From positions 47,596,707 through 47,660,706 of the forward strand of contig CM060174.1 in the NCBI GenBank assembly GCA_030549775.1: a stretch of 64,000 bases of DNA, given 5' to 3'. The first letter of the stretch is position 1. Every line of letters starts with the position of its first letter. Origin of the DNA: Tamarix chinensis (Eukaryota > Streptophyta > Magnoliopsida > Caryophyllales > Tamaricaceae). Positions 9,696 through 20,808 of the stretch are shown piece by piece. The position numbers were made by a program, and so were the translations under genes. The notes below the pieces were generated by a model. It searched no databases, was not told the DNA's origin, and saw only the letters and a list, made by a program, of their open reading frames with translations.

Positions 9696-11162
9696 ATGAC
9701 GAGAATGAGGAAGGCTGCTTCAACTGCTAAGAAGGAGACGTCTAAAGGTGGTGGGATTTCATCTTCTGGTGAGGCTTCAGCAGACGGTATTGGTGGTTTA
9801 GGGAAGAGAAGGGTTGCGCAAGGGCCTATCGAGATTAACCCTAGTTTGGCATGCATGGATCATGCAGAGGGGGACGTCGATCAAAATTCTATTGAAACCA
9901 TAGGGTTGGTTACTCCTTCTGTCGGGTGCGAGGGCTCCCTTTTAGAAAATAATGATGCTGAGAATGATCAAGTGGTGAATATTCATAACGACACAATTGA
10001 TCTTCATAAAGGGCCAGAGATTATGGAGGTTTCATGGAAGGATAAACTGGTTGGTAATAGGCTTCCAGAAAGAGGTTCCAAGTTAACCTATGTACCACCC
10101 ACGTTTGCTGGGAATAACATTCATGTCAATCTGTAGAGGGAGAAGGTGGATTCAAATTGTTCTGATTGGAAGTGGGCAGTTGTGGGCTATGTCATTGGTT
10201 ATCGACCATCCTTGAGACAAATGAAAACCTATGTCAGGAATCTTTGGTCGGGAGTGCAGCAGCCTAACATATTGATGCATGATCAGGGTTTTATAGTTTT
10301 AAAGTTCCAATCTCAGGAAGATAGAGATTGGGTTCTTTCAAGGCCATATTGGTCGTTTCTCAATCAGCCATTTATTTTGAAGGAATGGCATAGAAAATTT
10401 CAATTCTCCAAGGAGAAGTTTCAGTTTATGCCATTATGGATCAAACTTGTGAACTTACCTCTGGATTATTGGGATGGTGATTCTTTGAGTAGAATTGGTA
10501 GTGTGGTAGGAAGACCATTATTCTTAGATGGAGTTACTTCTTCTGGTGAAAGGATATCTTATGCAAGAATTCTTGTAGAAGTGGATGTCTCAAAGAAGTT
10601 GGTGGAATCTGTCGAAATACTAGACCCTGATGGTGATATTATAGTGCAGAAGATTGTTTTTGAATGGAAGTTTGCCTTCTATGCTAAATGTAATGAGTCT
10701 GGCCATTCCACTCAATTCTGTAAAAGAGTAAATGAGGGCTACAGACAGTCTAATCCTCCAGAGGGGGTCTCAAAGGAGAGGTCTTCCCATCAAGAAGGAT
10801 TTCAGCAATGGAGGAAGATTGTCAGGAATCCTGTGTAGAAGAAGATTCCAGAGGATGCTGCCAACAGTCATAAGGCGATTATTGCTGATAATGATACCAG
10901 AAATGGTTGTCAACCTGAACATTCGAATGCCAGGCAGGTTGGTAGAACTAATCATGTTTCTAATCCTAAGGAAACCAGGACTAATGATAGGCTGCACACA
11001 GCTAATAGATTCCAATGTTTCCAAGAAGATTCATATGACAGGTTAATCCTTCCTAGTTCTGTGCAACAACCTAGTTTTCCATAGGCTGAAGAGCCTCGGT
11101 TTGTACATTTGTTATTAGAATAGGTCCATGATAAGGCCATGGAATGTTTGGGGTTTGAATAA
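9696..11162 (+). pseudogene. L1 ORF1 (DUF4283-like RNA-binding protein), four in-frame TAG stops
   Basis: ORF1 proteins bind LINE RNA. The start at 9696 (MTRMRKAASTAKKE) is the first Met inside the element. One frame runs to TAA at 11160-11162, broken only by TAG codons at 10134, 10836, 11082 and 11121. Residues encoded at about 10146-10680 form the DUF4283-like fold (WKWAVVGYVIGYRP, then LWIKLVNLPLDYWD). The zinc knuckle at about 10681-10730 reads YAKCNESGHSTQFC, with Tyr where CX2CX4HX4C needs the first Cys. The end overlaps the start of ORF2 by about 35 bp. Most stops sit where a CAG-to-TAG change would explain them. Confidence 0.85.
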
Positions 11163-14100
11163 AACCTACAAAAAAAAAGAATTGAGGCACTAGTTATCAG
11201 TGCACAAGGTTTCCTTGATGGGATTGGTGGAAACTAGAGTCAAAAAAGAAAATGCTGGTAAGGTATGTGACAGGCTTGGTACTCAATGGGAGAGATTTAG
11301 TAATTATGAGGATCACTCAAATGGTAGGATTTGGTGCATTTGGGATAAAAAGGTGTGGTAGGTTCAGAGAATGGCAAGCTGTGGACAGGCCATGCAGCTA
11401 GCTGTGACAGGAATTTTTTCCAATGTAAAGTTTTTTATTACTTTTGTTTATGCTTTTAATGATGGTATTAGTAGGAAGGGTTTATGGCAGTGGTTGCAGG
11501 ACAATAAAATTGAAAGAGATCCCTGGATTATTCTTGGGGACTTCAATGTGGTCTTGAAGCCAGAGGAGAAATTCCAAGGTAATTCCATTAATCTTAATGA
11601 TGTAGAAGATGCTAGGGAGTGTTTAAACTCTCTAATGGTGCATGATTTGAGCTACACAGGTCTGAAGTTTACTTGGTCCAATAGGAGTTTGGGTGAGAAT
11701 CGAATTATGGCTAAATTGGATAGGGTCGTGGTCAATATGCCCTGGACTATTAATATCCAAAACTCTTCTATGCAATTTTTAGATACTCTATTCTCTGATC
11801 ATAGCCCTGCTTTAGTGCATTTAGAAGAGATGTCTGCTTGTGGATCCAAGAGGCACTTCAAATTTTTTGATATGTGGACCTTGGACCCTCGGTTTTTACT
11901 TTGGTGGCTTCTGTAAGGGAGAGACCTGTTTTAGGGTCTGTTCAGGGTATTTTCTTTACAAAGCTGAGAGATATCAAGGCTAGGCTAAAAAAATTTAATA
12001 AGGAGCATTTTGGAGGCATTTCCACTCGAGTCCAGGAGGCAAGGCAAAAGCTGAATAAGATCTAGACTGAGCTTGATTCCTTTCCTAATAATTTGACTTT
12101 ATAGGAGGAGGAAAATAACTATTTGAAGCTTTATCAGCATTATGTCCTTTGTGAAGAGAGTTTCCTCAAGCAGAAATCTGGTATAAAATGGTTGAATTTG
12201 GGTGATTCTAATTCACACTTCTTTTTCTTAATGATGAAGGTCAGGCAGATGTATAGTGTGATAAGAAGAATTCAAGATAATAGTGGTCAATGTGTTTCTG
12301 ATCCAGATGAGATAAATCAAGCATTTCTTTCTTTTTATCAGAATTTGTTGGGAGCAGACAGTGCATCCACTGGGAGCGCTTCAGATAATATTTTTTTTGC
12401 AGGGGCCTCTGGTTTCTGTGGATCATCAACATGAGCTGCTTAAACCTATTTCTCTGCAGGAGGTCAAGGAAGCTGTATGGTCTATTGTCCAATATAAGGC
12501 CCCAGGTCCTGATGGTTTTACCTCAGGTTTCTTCAAGGCTTCTTGGTATATTCTGGGGGTAAGCTTATGGAGATTGATTGTGCATATTTTTCAGACTACT
12601 TCTTTACCAGGAAGCCTTGCTGCAACAAAATTAATTCTTATCCCTAAAGGAGAAGGAGTTGTCAATGTCTCTGATTTTAGGCCAATTGCTTGTTGCAATG
12701 TGGTTTATAAAATTTTAGCTAAGGCTTTAGCTAATAGGTTGTTGCCAATTTTACCAGCCATCATTCATGCATCTCAAGCTAGTTTTGTTAAGGGCAGGTA
12801 TATTAGAGATAATGTTTTATTAGCTCATGAGCTTATTCATTTATACAAAAGAAAAAATGCTTCACCAAGGTGCATGCTTAAAGTGGATATTAAGAAGGCT
12901 TATGATTCAGTCAATTGGACTTTTCTGGAAAATATGTTGTTAGGTTTGCATTTCCCTGTCCATTTTGTCAGATTGCTTATGGCTTGTGTCTCCAATTTCA
13001 TATATACTCTGTGCATTAATAACAATTTGTTGACTCCATTTAAGGGAAGGAAAGGCCTTATACAGGGAGATCCTTTATCCCCTTACCTGTTTGTGATTGT
13101 GATGGAATAGTTTAGTAGGATGTTGCAAACCCTTTGGCTGAATGAAGGTTTCCATGGACATCCCAAGTGTAAAAAATTGAAGATCATCAATCTTGCTTTT
13201 GCAGATGATCTACTTTTGTTCTACAGGAGTGATCTATGTTTTTTCACTACTATTAACTCTATGCTCCAAGATTTTGCTACTGCCTCTGGTTTATCTATTA
13301 ACCCTGAGAAAAGTTTTATCTATTTTGGTGGAGTTTCTCAGGAGGTGAAAGGGGCTATTTTGTCACAGCTTCAATTTCAGGAAGGGAGGTTGCCTTTTAA
13401 GTATTTGGGTGTTCCTTTGGATGTTTCAAAATTGAAAATAGATGATATGCAGTCCTTAATACAAAAAATCACAAACAAAGGCCGATTGCAATTATTGAAG
13501 TCTGTGATCTTTGGTATTACAATGTATTGGAGTCAATTTTTTTTCTTCCCAAAAAATTATTACTGAAGATCATTAGTCTTTGCAGAGGTTTTCTGTGGAC
13601 AGGGAAATCATCCTCAAGTAAAAGAGCTCTTGTCTCCTGGAAAATGGTATGCTTGCCTAAAAGGGAAGGAAGTTTGTGATTAATTGATTTAGGTGCTTGG
13701 AATACAGCTGCAGTTGGCAAGCATCTATGGAATCTGTATAAGGATAAGAATTCCTTATGGATCAAATGGATACATACTTATTTCATTAAAGAGCAGACTG
13801 TCACAGACTTTACATTACCATGCACAACCTCCTGGATCTTAGTCAAACTCATTGGTCTAAGGCCTAAGCTAAGTCCAGTTTTCCAACAGCTTCAATTACA
13901 GGATACTTACAGTATTTCTGCAGTATATGACCTGATTAGACCCCAAGCTCCTAAAGTATTCTGGTGGAAAGCCATTTGGTCCAACCCAGCTCCTCCTAAA
14001 CATAAATTTATTGCATGGCTGGTTGGACACTCAAGACTTCCCACTAAATATCTAATGGGAAAAATTTATTCCTGGAATTTTTATTTGCAATGTTGTTTTT

Positions 14101-14486
14101 GCATTCAGTAGGAAACTCTCAGTCATATCCTCTTCCACTGTCAAGGCTTGCAACAGATCTGGGACACAATCAGGAAGGTATTCAAGGAATCAAGAAGGCA
14201 TTGTTCTTGGCAGACCTTGATGAAAGGCTTAGTTTTTTCTCAAACCAGAGGTATTGCTAAGGCTCAATTCAAGACAGCTTTTTATGTTATCAGCATATAT
14301 GAAGTGTGGAAAGCCCAAAATGCTTGCATGTTCACAAATGTTAGTGTGAACTTACAAAGGATAGTCTATCAAATCTCTTTAGTTATGTCAGCTATTTGTA
14401 ACCATTCTGCACATAGTGCAAAGTTTAGTGGTTTCTTAGGTATAGTAGATCGATTCTATAGCTTGGGTTGTACCTCTTCTTCATGA
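11128..14486 (+). pseudogene. L1 ORF2 (endonuclease, reverse transcriptase), broken
   Basis: Domains in order: an apurinic-type endonuclease beginning MIRPWNVWGLNKTYKK (11128), with GDFNVV near 11535 and SDHSP near 11797; the linker WLNLGDSNSHFFF near 12190; reverse transcriptase with YKAPGPDGF (12493), FRPIACCNVVYKILAKALANR (12677-12740), the QGDPLSPYLF motif (13060) and catalytic FADD (13198-13209); then a zf-RVT-like segment with FWWKAIWSNPAPPKHKFIAW and a C/H pair near 14100. The frame shifts near 11890, at a T8 run near 12390 and near 13545, and stops occur at 11194, 11349, 12062, 12101 and 13108, among others. ORF2 would nick DNA and copy LINE RNA. Confidence 0.88.
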
Positions 14487-14523
14487 TTAATATATAATTT
14501 TTATTTAAAAAAAAGTTTGTCAT

Positions 14524-15300
14524 TTTTGTTGGGAGGGAAATGTCACAGGAGAAAATGTTAAACTAAGTCATCCCAGGAGGTGATTAACCTAGGTTGTAGA
14601 GAATTCAACCACTCCCTAGCATAGTCTCTCAAGGAATAAGGGAATAACTTAAGTTGTAGGTAGTTTTATGAAACTCCCTGATTTTAAAGGTGTCATTAAC
14701 TTCCATGAATGCTTTTAGATGAAGGTGTGGATCTTCAGTAGGTTGGCCACTAAATTTCCCTATGGTCTGTAGCATGTTGAATATGATAGGTTTAAGCTTG
14801 AAATGAGGGGCTTGAATTTCTTGATGGGTAATGGTAGGGTTAAGGCGGAATTGGGCTGGCATTTTATAATCCTGGATGGCTCAGCTATGATCATCTCCTA
14901 TGGGTGGAGCTTGCATTCCTACTGGATTTATGTTGATGTGAGGGGGTAAGATTATAGGTAATCCTTCCCTCTAGTTTGGTTGTGGAACAGGTAGTCTTTT
15001 ATTACCATTGTCAGGTTGTTGTGGGCCTAAATGAATCATTTTTCTAGAACTTTCAAATGTTGATCCTTCTTCTTGCTATTGTTGATGGTGTAGGGCCACC
15101 CGAGTTCTATGTAGGTTGTGCTCTATCTCCTAATCGATTGGTACTAAGGTACCCTAATCAGCTTTAGTCATACAAGGGTTAGTTCTTTTAAAAGTAAATG
15201 AATCCAAAATTTACAAAAAAATTCTATTGTTAGTCATGTACAAGAAAAATTCACAAGATGTTATCCTTTAACATATATCATTTGTCAAAATTCAATCTTT
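14524..15300 (-). pseudogene. gag N-terminal half and leader of the Athila-like element
   Basis: Minus 14862-14629 is an open stretch with LKPIIFNMLQTIGKFSGQPT, EDPHLHLKAFMEVNDTFKI and YSLIP, the N-terminal gag block of Athila/Tat elements. From 14628 to 14524 the reading continues as a degraded REWLNSL motif and stops at the LINE insertion, resuming at 9619. About 15300-14863 is the gag start and leader, with no clean start codon. Gag is the structural particle protein. Confidence 0.75.
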
Positions 15301-15303
15301 AAT

Positions 15304-15320
15304 CCCTAACAACGACGCCA
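15304..15320 (-). promoter_or_regulatory. Primer-binding site, tRNA-Asp type
   Basis: The minus-strand sequence TGGCGTCGTTGTTAGGG is close to TGGCGCCGTTGCCGGGG, the complement of the tRNA-Asp 3' end used by Athila/Tat-type elements (established knowledge). It lies between the LTR and gag, where minus-strand DNA synthesis would be primed. Confidence 0.8.
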
Positions 15321-15329
15321 AAACTTGGT

Positions 15330-16700
15330 TGTTGTGTGTTGATTCTTAGTTCAACATTGTTTGGTAGGGTAATTGTAATAATGGAACATAGCACAATCGT
15401 AAAAATATACATGGTTGATCCAAATAATAAAGTAATGATATAATGTTGATACCACAAGGACAAATATTAATCATATATGCTCACCAAAGTTAAGTATCCT
15501 ATCAATCTACTTATGTATCTAAACGTTGGTATAATGATGATGAAAATGTAAAGAAATAATTGAATACTCAAGAAGTTAATAATATCAATGCAGAATAGAT
15601 GGGAAGGAAATCAAAAGATAGAGTCATGAGAGGAGAGTTGTCAAAACCAAGTGTGTGTACCCTATGACAATTCATAACATGCCGGGCTCGATGGATATTA
15701 TACCTCTTACACTCACTAGGTTTCACTCAATGTTGAATCATACTCTCAGGTTGTCTCGATCATGATGCAAGGGCATTGGCAATGTCACATAATAAGGTGT
15801 GGAGGATTAATGACAGGGTATCTTCACCTTTCAATGTCAACCTTATCACCATTTGTCATTGTAAGTTCTGTACACTATCATAGTTGAAACAAATTTGCAA
15901 GAGTGCCTAATGTGGCCAGCATTTAATACTTTAAAAAATGGAGCTCAACCAAATGAAATATCATTCAAGTAAACATTACTAGAATGGCGAAAATTAAAGA
16001 AAAAAGGGTTTCTAAATTTTCTTTTCACTAAGAATCTTAGCCAATGCTAAAATTCTTCCAGCCAACATCAAATAAAGAAGAGAAGGGACTAGGTATATTA
16101 TGATAATCCAACCCTTATCAAGCCGAATCACACCTTATTTTTCCTCTCTTGGTTGAGCTCTTTTGGGACTCTTTTTCTTTCTTCTTTCTCTACTACTTTT
16201 CCATTGGCATTGTTATCTATCTCTATTAATGATGATTCTTTGATTCCTTGATCTCCCTTCTCGATTCCTTTTGATTGGTATCTTTTTGGGGTATTTATAA
16301 TGTGGAACCATACAGATAGGATAAATGTCCCCTGATGCTACAATCATCGTTTGTACCCAAGTTTCAAGTGAGTTTACCTTGTTGTCATCTAACAATGCCC
16401 TATAGTGGTCCCTTGGTGAGTGCTACCAACTTTAGAAAAAATGTGTGTTCTTCTTTTGTCGGCATGTAGACCTGTGATGTTGACCTGGGCAGTGGCTCCT
16501 ATAGTCTTGGCAGGGTGAATTTATGCTTTGAGATGCTAGGATGTCATCATTCCTACACATGTGTTGAAAGTAACTAAGGAAAATCATTAAGCCTATAAGA
16601 TGTCATAAGAGTGGAAAGTACTATCAGTTCATAGGATAAAAGAGCTCTTTCGGGTTAAACTCAAATGACTCATACAAGATCTCAAAAGGTGGAAAAATTG
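15330..16700 (-). repeat. 5' LTR of the Athila-like element (outer border approximate)
   Basis: The LTR borders the primer site; its inner plus-strand edge begins TGTTGTGTGTTG near 15330. It contains tgataccacaaggacaaata-type sequence, which I associate from memory with Athila-like LTRs. No matching LTR is in the window, because the element leaves at position 1, and no target duplication was found. The outer border at about 16700 is therefore an estimate. No gene is seen inside. Confidence 0.5.
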
Positions 16701-17693
16701 TTAAGAAATACACCCTATGACTCCCTCATGTCAAAAAATCATAGATATAATGATAGTCGTAGGGTCTTTTAATCTGCTCAAATCCGCTCATATCAAAGTC
16801 AAAACTTGATTTTTGGTTACATTATCAATAATAATATTTTAGGGATGATAGTTGAATTTTGTGATAAAATGAGTATCAGGAGAGAAGTTATTCTTGAGTT
16901 ATGAAATTAGGGTTTCTTAGGAGGAGTATGGTGTTGTATTTGGAGAAACATATTAGTATTTTCAAGGTTGTTTTTTATGGGTCTTAAATGGTTATGTTAA
17001 GATAGATAATATACCTTCCATGTCTATATATGATTTTTCATGATTACCTCAAAATAAAAAACCATGAATAAGATATCAATCATTTAAAATGAAAAATCAT
17101 ATGAGGAATAACCAGTTATACCTATTTGTTCCACCAAACAAGAATAATAGCTATGAGTATTATGTCCTAGGGTCATATATTGATGAAAATATTCCTTGTC
17201 GTTGAGAAAATTGGGTTCCTAAACTAAACTTGAGATAAATATTTGGAAGGATTGTGATAGTTAATAAGCCATTAATAATATAAGTAATAGATCACATGAG
17301 TCATGACCATATGTACCTATCTATTAGTAGATAAGAATAGTGGCTAGGAGCATTTTACCCTAGGGTTATATATTATTGATGCCTTTTCACCAATTTAGAA
17401 TACTAGTCGACAACATTTTACCTTGGCATTTTTATATTATTAATACCGTTCCACTAGTTGAGAATAGTAGTCATGAGCTTTTTATCTTAGGGTTGTATAT
17501 TTTTTATACCAGTCCATAGTTGGCAATAATAGGGCCCCTAAAATCAACATGAAATTTATAATCAAAGTGATCATAATCATTCATATATATTAATAATTAA
17601 AGTAGGATACTACATAAGTAAGGATAGTTGTAACCATCCATTCTATTAGACAAGAATAGTGACTTCCTTTTGCCTTGGGCTAAACATAGTTGA
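16701..17693. repeat. Degenerate LTR-like DNA with a 63-65 bp tandem array (17320-17560)
   Basis: No gene was seen. Units containing GAATAGTAGTCATGAGC and TTAGGGTT-TATATT recur at about 17334, 17397, 17462 and 17525 (63-65 bp period), with weaker units near 17145 and 17645. Their content (CCACTAGTTGAGAATAGTAG) recalls, in reverse, the CCACTATTAT...GGTGG arrays of elements A-C. This may be an old, reverse-oriented relative; that link is inference. Confidence 0.5.
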
Positions 17694-19263
17694 TATAACA
17701 CCCTCATTCTTACTACTTCAAATTTTCATTCTATGGAAGCGTTATTACCAAATTACTAAGTGTCATTACCACACTTAGCATAAGTCTAGTTCCCCCACCT
17801 TTGTTATACCAAGTGCTAATGATAAAATAAATCACAACAAAAAAAATAAAGCAATGGAAATGAGAGGCAATACATAATTGAAAGCTATGGATAATATACT
17901 TCGTACAACAACTAAAATCAAAACACCAGGGGATAAAAGTCTAAAAGAAAAATGATTAAATCAAAAATAGGTACCCAATGGTACAACACGGTTTTTCTTA
18001 ACTTTTAAACCCAAAATCCCACTCCAAAAATGGGACCACTTCCCACGGGCTCCATTTATCCTTCCCACTCTCATACGCTTCATGCCACTCAATGGAGTGG
18101 CCTTCACATAGTCATATACAATGTATTATTGGTACAACTTCCTCGTATAAAGTTATACTAAGTAAATCACAATACCTCATAAGAGGTAGCATACCAACAT
18201 TTCACATAGTCACACATAATTTAAAAAGCATACCTAAGCACAAAACATGCACCATAACCACATATAATAATATATAAACATCCAACCACAACCTCAATAG
18301 TAAAACATCCTAGTTCACTTCTCATCATTTCTAGATACAATAGACGTATATGATTAGTTAAATAGATTCTAAATACCAGAGTAGGCCACTAAGGAAAGTA
18401 TCAAACAAACAACTTTAAAACAGTTCCACTTACCAAAGTAAGGCACTAAGGCGACTATCGAACCGAAAATTCTAAAACAATACCAAATACTAAGTTAGAG
18501 CACTAAGACATCTACCAAACAAAAAAATCTAAACTAATATCGAGGTAAGGCTCAAAGGTAAATACCAAATCAACAAGTCCAAAACACTACCAAATACCAA
18601 GGTAGGTTACTAAATCGTCTACCAAACCAACAAATCTAAAATAATATAAAGGTAAGGCACTAAGGTAGCTACCGAATCAACAAATCTAAATAATTCCTTT
18701 ATATTTTCTTACACAATGGTTACTTGAATTTTACATTATTCGAGGTGGATATAATCAACTTGTTGACACTAAGGTACATCCATTCATATTTTCACCTTCA
18801 GGTGACACAATACCCTTACTTTTAAAACCAAGGCTATAGTGGTACGTCTAATCACACTAAAGAACAAAAGAAAAACAATATCCTCCAACCTTGATCACCT
18901 AATCCTTCAGTATCGATACCCTCTATAGGGCCCTTAAGTCACCTATAGAGTAGAATAGGGCCTTACAGTGGCACACCTTTAATCCAAAACCAATGAGGCC
19001 TAACATATCATATCTAGGGTAGTTAATCCAAGAGAGAACCCATTCCCAACTCAATATCTTTCACATTAAGTATTAATATTTTATGAGGTGATCTAGATAA
19101 TGATTTTAATTTCCATACTTAACCATTTTTCCTTTTATTTCCAATTATTAAGGTAAACCCTAGGGTCCACGGTTTATATTAAAGCCAATGTCAACACTAA
19201 GGTTAGCCTTTTAAAAGTTAAAGACTATTGTAACATTTAATTATTCATAAAATATATGTTAGG
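17694..19263 (+). repeat. Decayed LTR-like sequence related to the A/B/C family start
   Basis: It begins TATAACACCC (compare TATAACACTCC in element C and TGTAACACCC in element A). About 80 bp in, it has TTACCACACTTAG followed by ACCAAGTGCTAATG, the same landmarks as the A-C terminal hairpin. A tandem array lies at 18366-18690. The right end is unclear and may have been cut by the CACTA element at 19264. No coding region was seen. Confidence 0.5.
18366..18690 (+). repeat. Tandem array, about six imperfect 48-60 bp units
   Basis: Units containing TACCAAGGTAGGCACTAAGG and ACCAAACCAACAAATCTAAA repeat, with the CACTAAG core at about 18387, 18444, 18501, 18549, 18609 and 18657. The copies are diverged. 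The array sits inside the LTR-like sequence 17694-19263. Confidence 0.7.
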
Positions 19264-19499
19264 CACTACTACAAAAAGGGGAAATAATAACGGGAGATTA
19301 ATAACAGTGGTTCGAAAACTGTTGTTAAACACGTGAAAATTGATGCGTGAGATAGTTTTGATAACGGATATAGTTTAAAATTGTTATTAAAAGGGTAACG
19401 TTATAATTTGCACGGATGTTTTAATAACGGTTCATGTAAAACATTATTAAAAGAGGTTTTAATGACGGTTCATACATGAATCGTTGTCAAAAATTTGAA

Positions 19500-19539
19500 A
19501 GTTTTAATAACGGTTCTTTTAGGAACCGTTATTAAAACT
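19500..19539. repeat. Perfect 17 bp inverted repeat in the CACTA subterminal region
   Basis: Arms AGTTTTAATAACGGTTC (19500-19516) and GAACCGTTATTAAAACT (19523-19539) flank a 6-nt loop. Imperfect relatives of the arm occur from 19290 on. In CACTA elements such repeats are transposase binding sites (family knowledge). Confidence 0.9.
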
Positions 19540-19895
19540 CCAAAATCAAACTTTTATTTCGCTCAATTCTTTTTTGTGCCAAAAATGTCAGACTCTCTAC
19601 ACCTCCATTCTCTTACTCTCCTCCTTGTAAATCCTCGCACTACCACACCGTGCACCACCACTCTGGCTCCTCTCAAGTAAGGGCAACCCTTGCACCGCCA
19701 ACTCTCCACCACCCCTCTGTCATTGTTGGCTTTGCATGTGCGTGTTGTCATTGTTCTGAACCTAGCTGGCCAACACTTGTACCTTCATCCTCCGTCGTGT
19801 TTGTAGGCCCTTGCCGCTCTCAACTTGCTTTATATCGTGTTTTTAGCCATCTCACTATACGTATGTGTTTGTTCTTCCTCTCATAACTTTTTATC

Positions 19896-19954
<59 letters not shown>

Positions 19955-20156
19955 CTACAGGGTTGCGTTTGTTTGTTATTGAAAAATTGCAGTTTGTTGT
20001 TCGAAAATGTGTTGGTTGAAAATGTTGTTGTTCGTTGTTGAATTTGTTGCGTTATTATTATATATTAACAAATACATGTGTTGGTCGAGACCTTTACATA
20101 TATATATATATAATATAAATGTGAGTGTATAATTATATACATTTTCACTCATAAAA

Positions 20157-20195
<39 letters not shown>

Positions 20196-20460
20196 TTTTC
20201 ATTAATAAGTATATGGCACTAGCAATAATATATAGGAAATGTCATATAATGAAATGAAAATATATTTTACATATGAACATCATTAAATGAAAATTTTAAT
20301 TAGAGATGCATATGTTAATGATTGCTATTTGATGAGGATTAAATAGATATAGAAAATAAGGAATATATAAAAGTGAATAATTAAATAGAGAGAAATAATT
20401 GTGTATGATGATGATGATGATGATGATAATAATAATAATAATGATGATAATAATAATAAT
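19896..20460. repeat. Microsatellites: (AT)n, (AC)n and (GAT/AAT)n
   Basis: (AT)n at about 19899-19952, (AC)n at about 20157-20190 and a GAT/AAT run at about 20407-20462 lie in the non-coding 5' part of the CACTA element. The open frames over them are compositional artefacts. Confidence 0.95.
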
Positions 20461-20504
20461 ATATGTTATGGTTTAATTATAGTTAACTAGGTTTAGGATT
20501 AGGG

Positions 20505-20615
20505 TTTTATGAGGTTTAGGGTTAGGTTTTATTATAATAAATTATGGTTAATTAGGTTTAGGGTTAGGGTTAGGGTTTATCATTTATTATGGTTAATTAG
20601 GGTTAGGGTTAGGGT
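20505..20615 (+). repeat. Telomere-like TTTAGGG/TTAGGG interstitial repeats
   Basis: Three short runs of GGTTTAGGGTTAGGG-type sequence are separated by TTATGGTTAATTA spacers. Mixed TTTAGGG (plant telomere) and TTAGGG units occur on the plus strand. The tract lies inside the CACTA element between its terminus and its first coding exon, so it is more likely internal minisatellite growth than a relic chromosome end. Confidence 0.75.
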
Positions 20616-20808
20616 TAGTATTAATATCTTTTTGGAAATTTTAGCATGATTCATATATATATATATAGAATAACATGATACATTTGAGATTAATTCTTTC
20701 TAAGCGTGATTCATATCGATAATATAATGGTACATTATGCTCAATACATCACATTCGCTCAATACATAACATTCTAACATAATTTATTTATTTATTTATT
20801 GTAGAGAT

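Larger units (their letters stand above)
9631..14512 (+). mobile_element. Plant L1-type LINE, nearly full length, inactive
   Basis: A non-LTR retrotransposon flanked by the perfect 11 bp direct repeat AAGTTTGTCAT (9620-9630 and 14513-14523), ending in a short A-rich tail (taaaaaaa) as expected for target-primed reverse transcription. It holds ORF1 (DUF4283-like with CCHC knuckle) and ORF2 (endonuclease, reverse transcriptase, zf-RVT-like region) in the usual order. Its length of about 4.9 kb is close to a complete plant L1. Multiple stops and at least three frameshifts inactivate it. It was inserted into the gag region of the Athila-like element, in the opposite orientation. Confidence 0.92.
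1..16700 (-). mobile_element. Athila-like Ty3/gypsy retrotransposon, degenerate, split by two insertions
   Basis: Read on the minus strand from high to low coordinates the element shows LTR, primer-binding site, gag, protease, reverse transcriptase, RNase H and integrase, the Ty3/gypsy order. It runs off the left edge, so the 3' LTR is not in the window. The gag half is interrupted by the L1 LINE (9631-14512) and by LTR-like element A (4318-9107). Removing both reconnects recognisable gag on either side. The primer site complementary to the 3' end of tRNA-Asp and the gag/protease wording fit the Athila/Tat lineage (family knowledge, not searched). Stops and frameshifts in every domain make it inactive. 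The right boundary near 16700 is approximate, since I could not find a target duplication. Confidence 0.8.
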
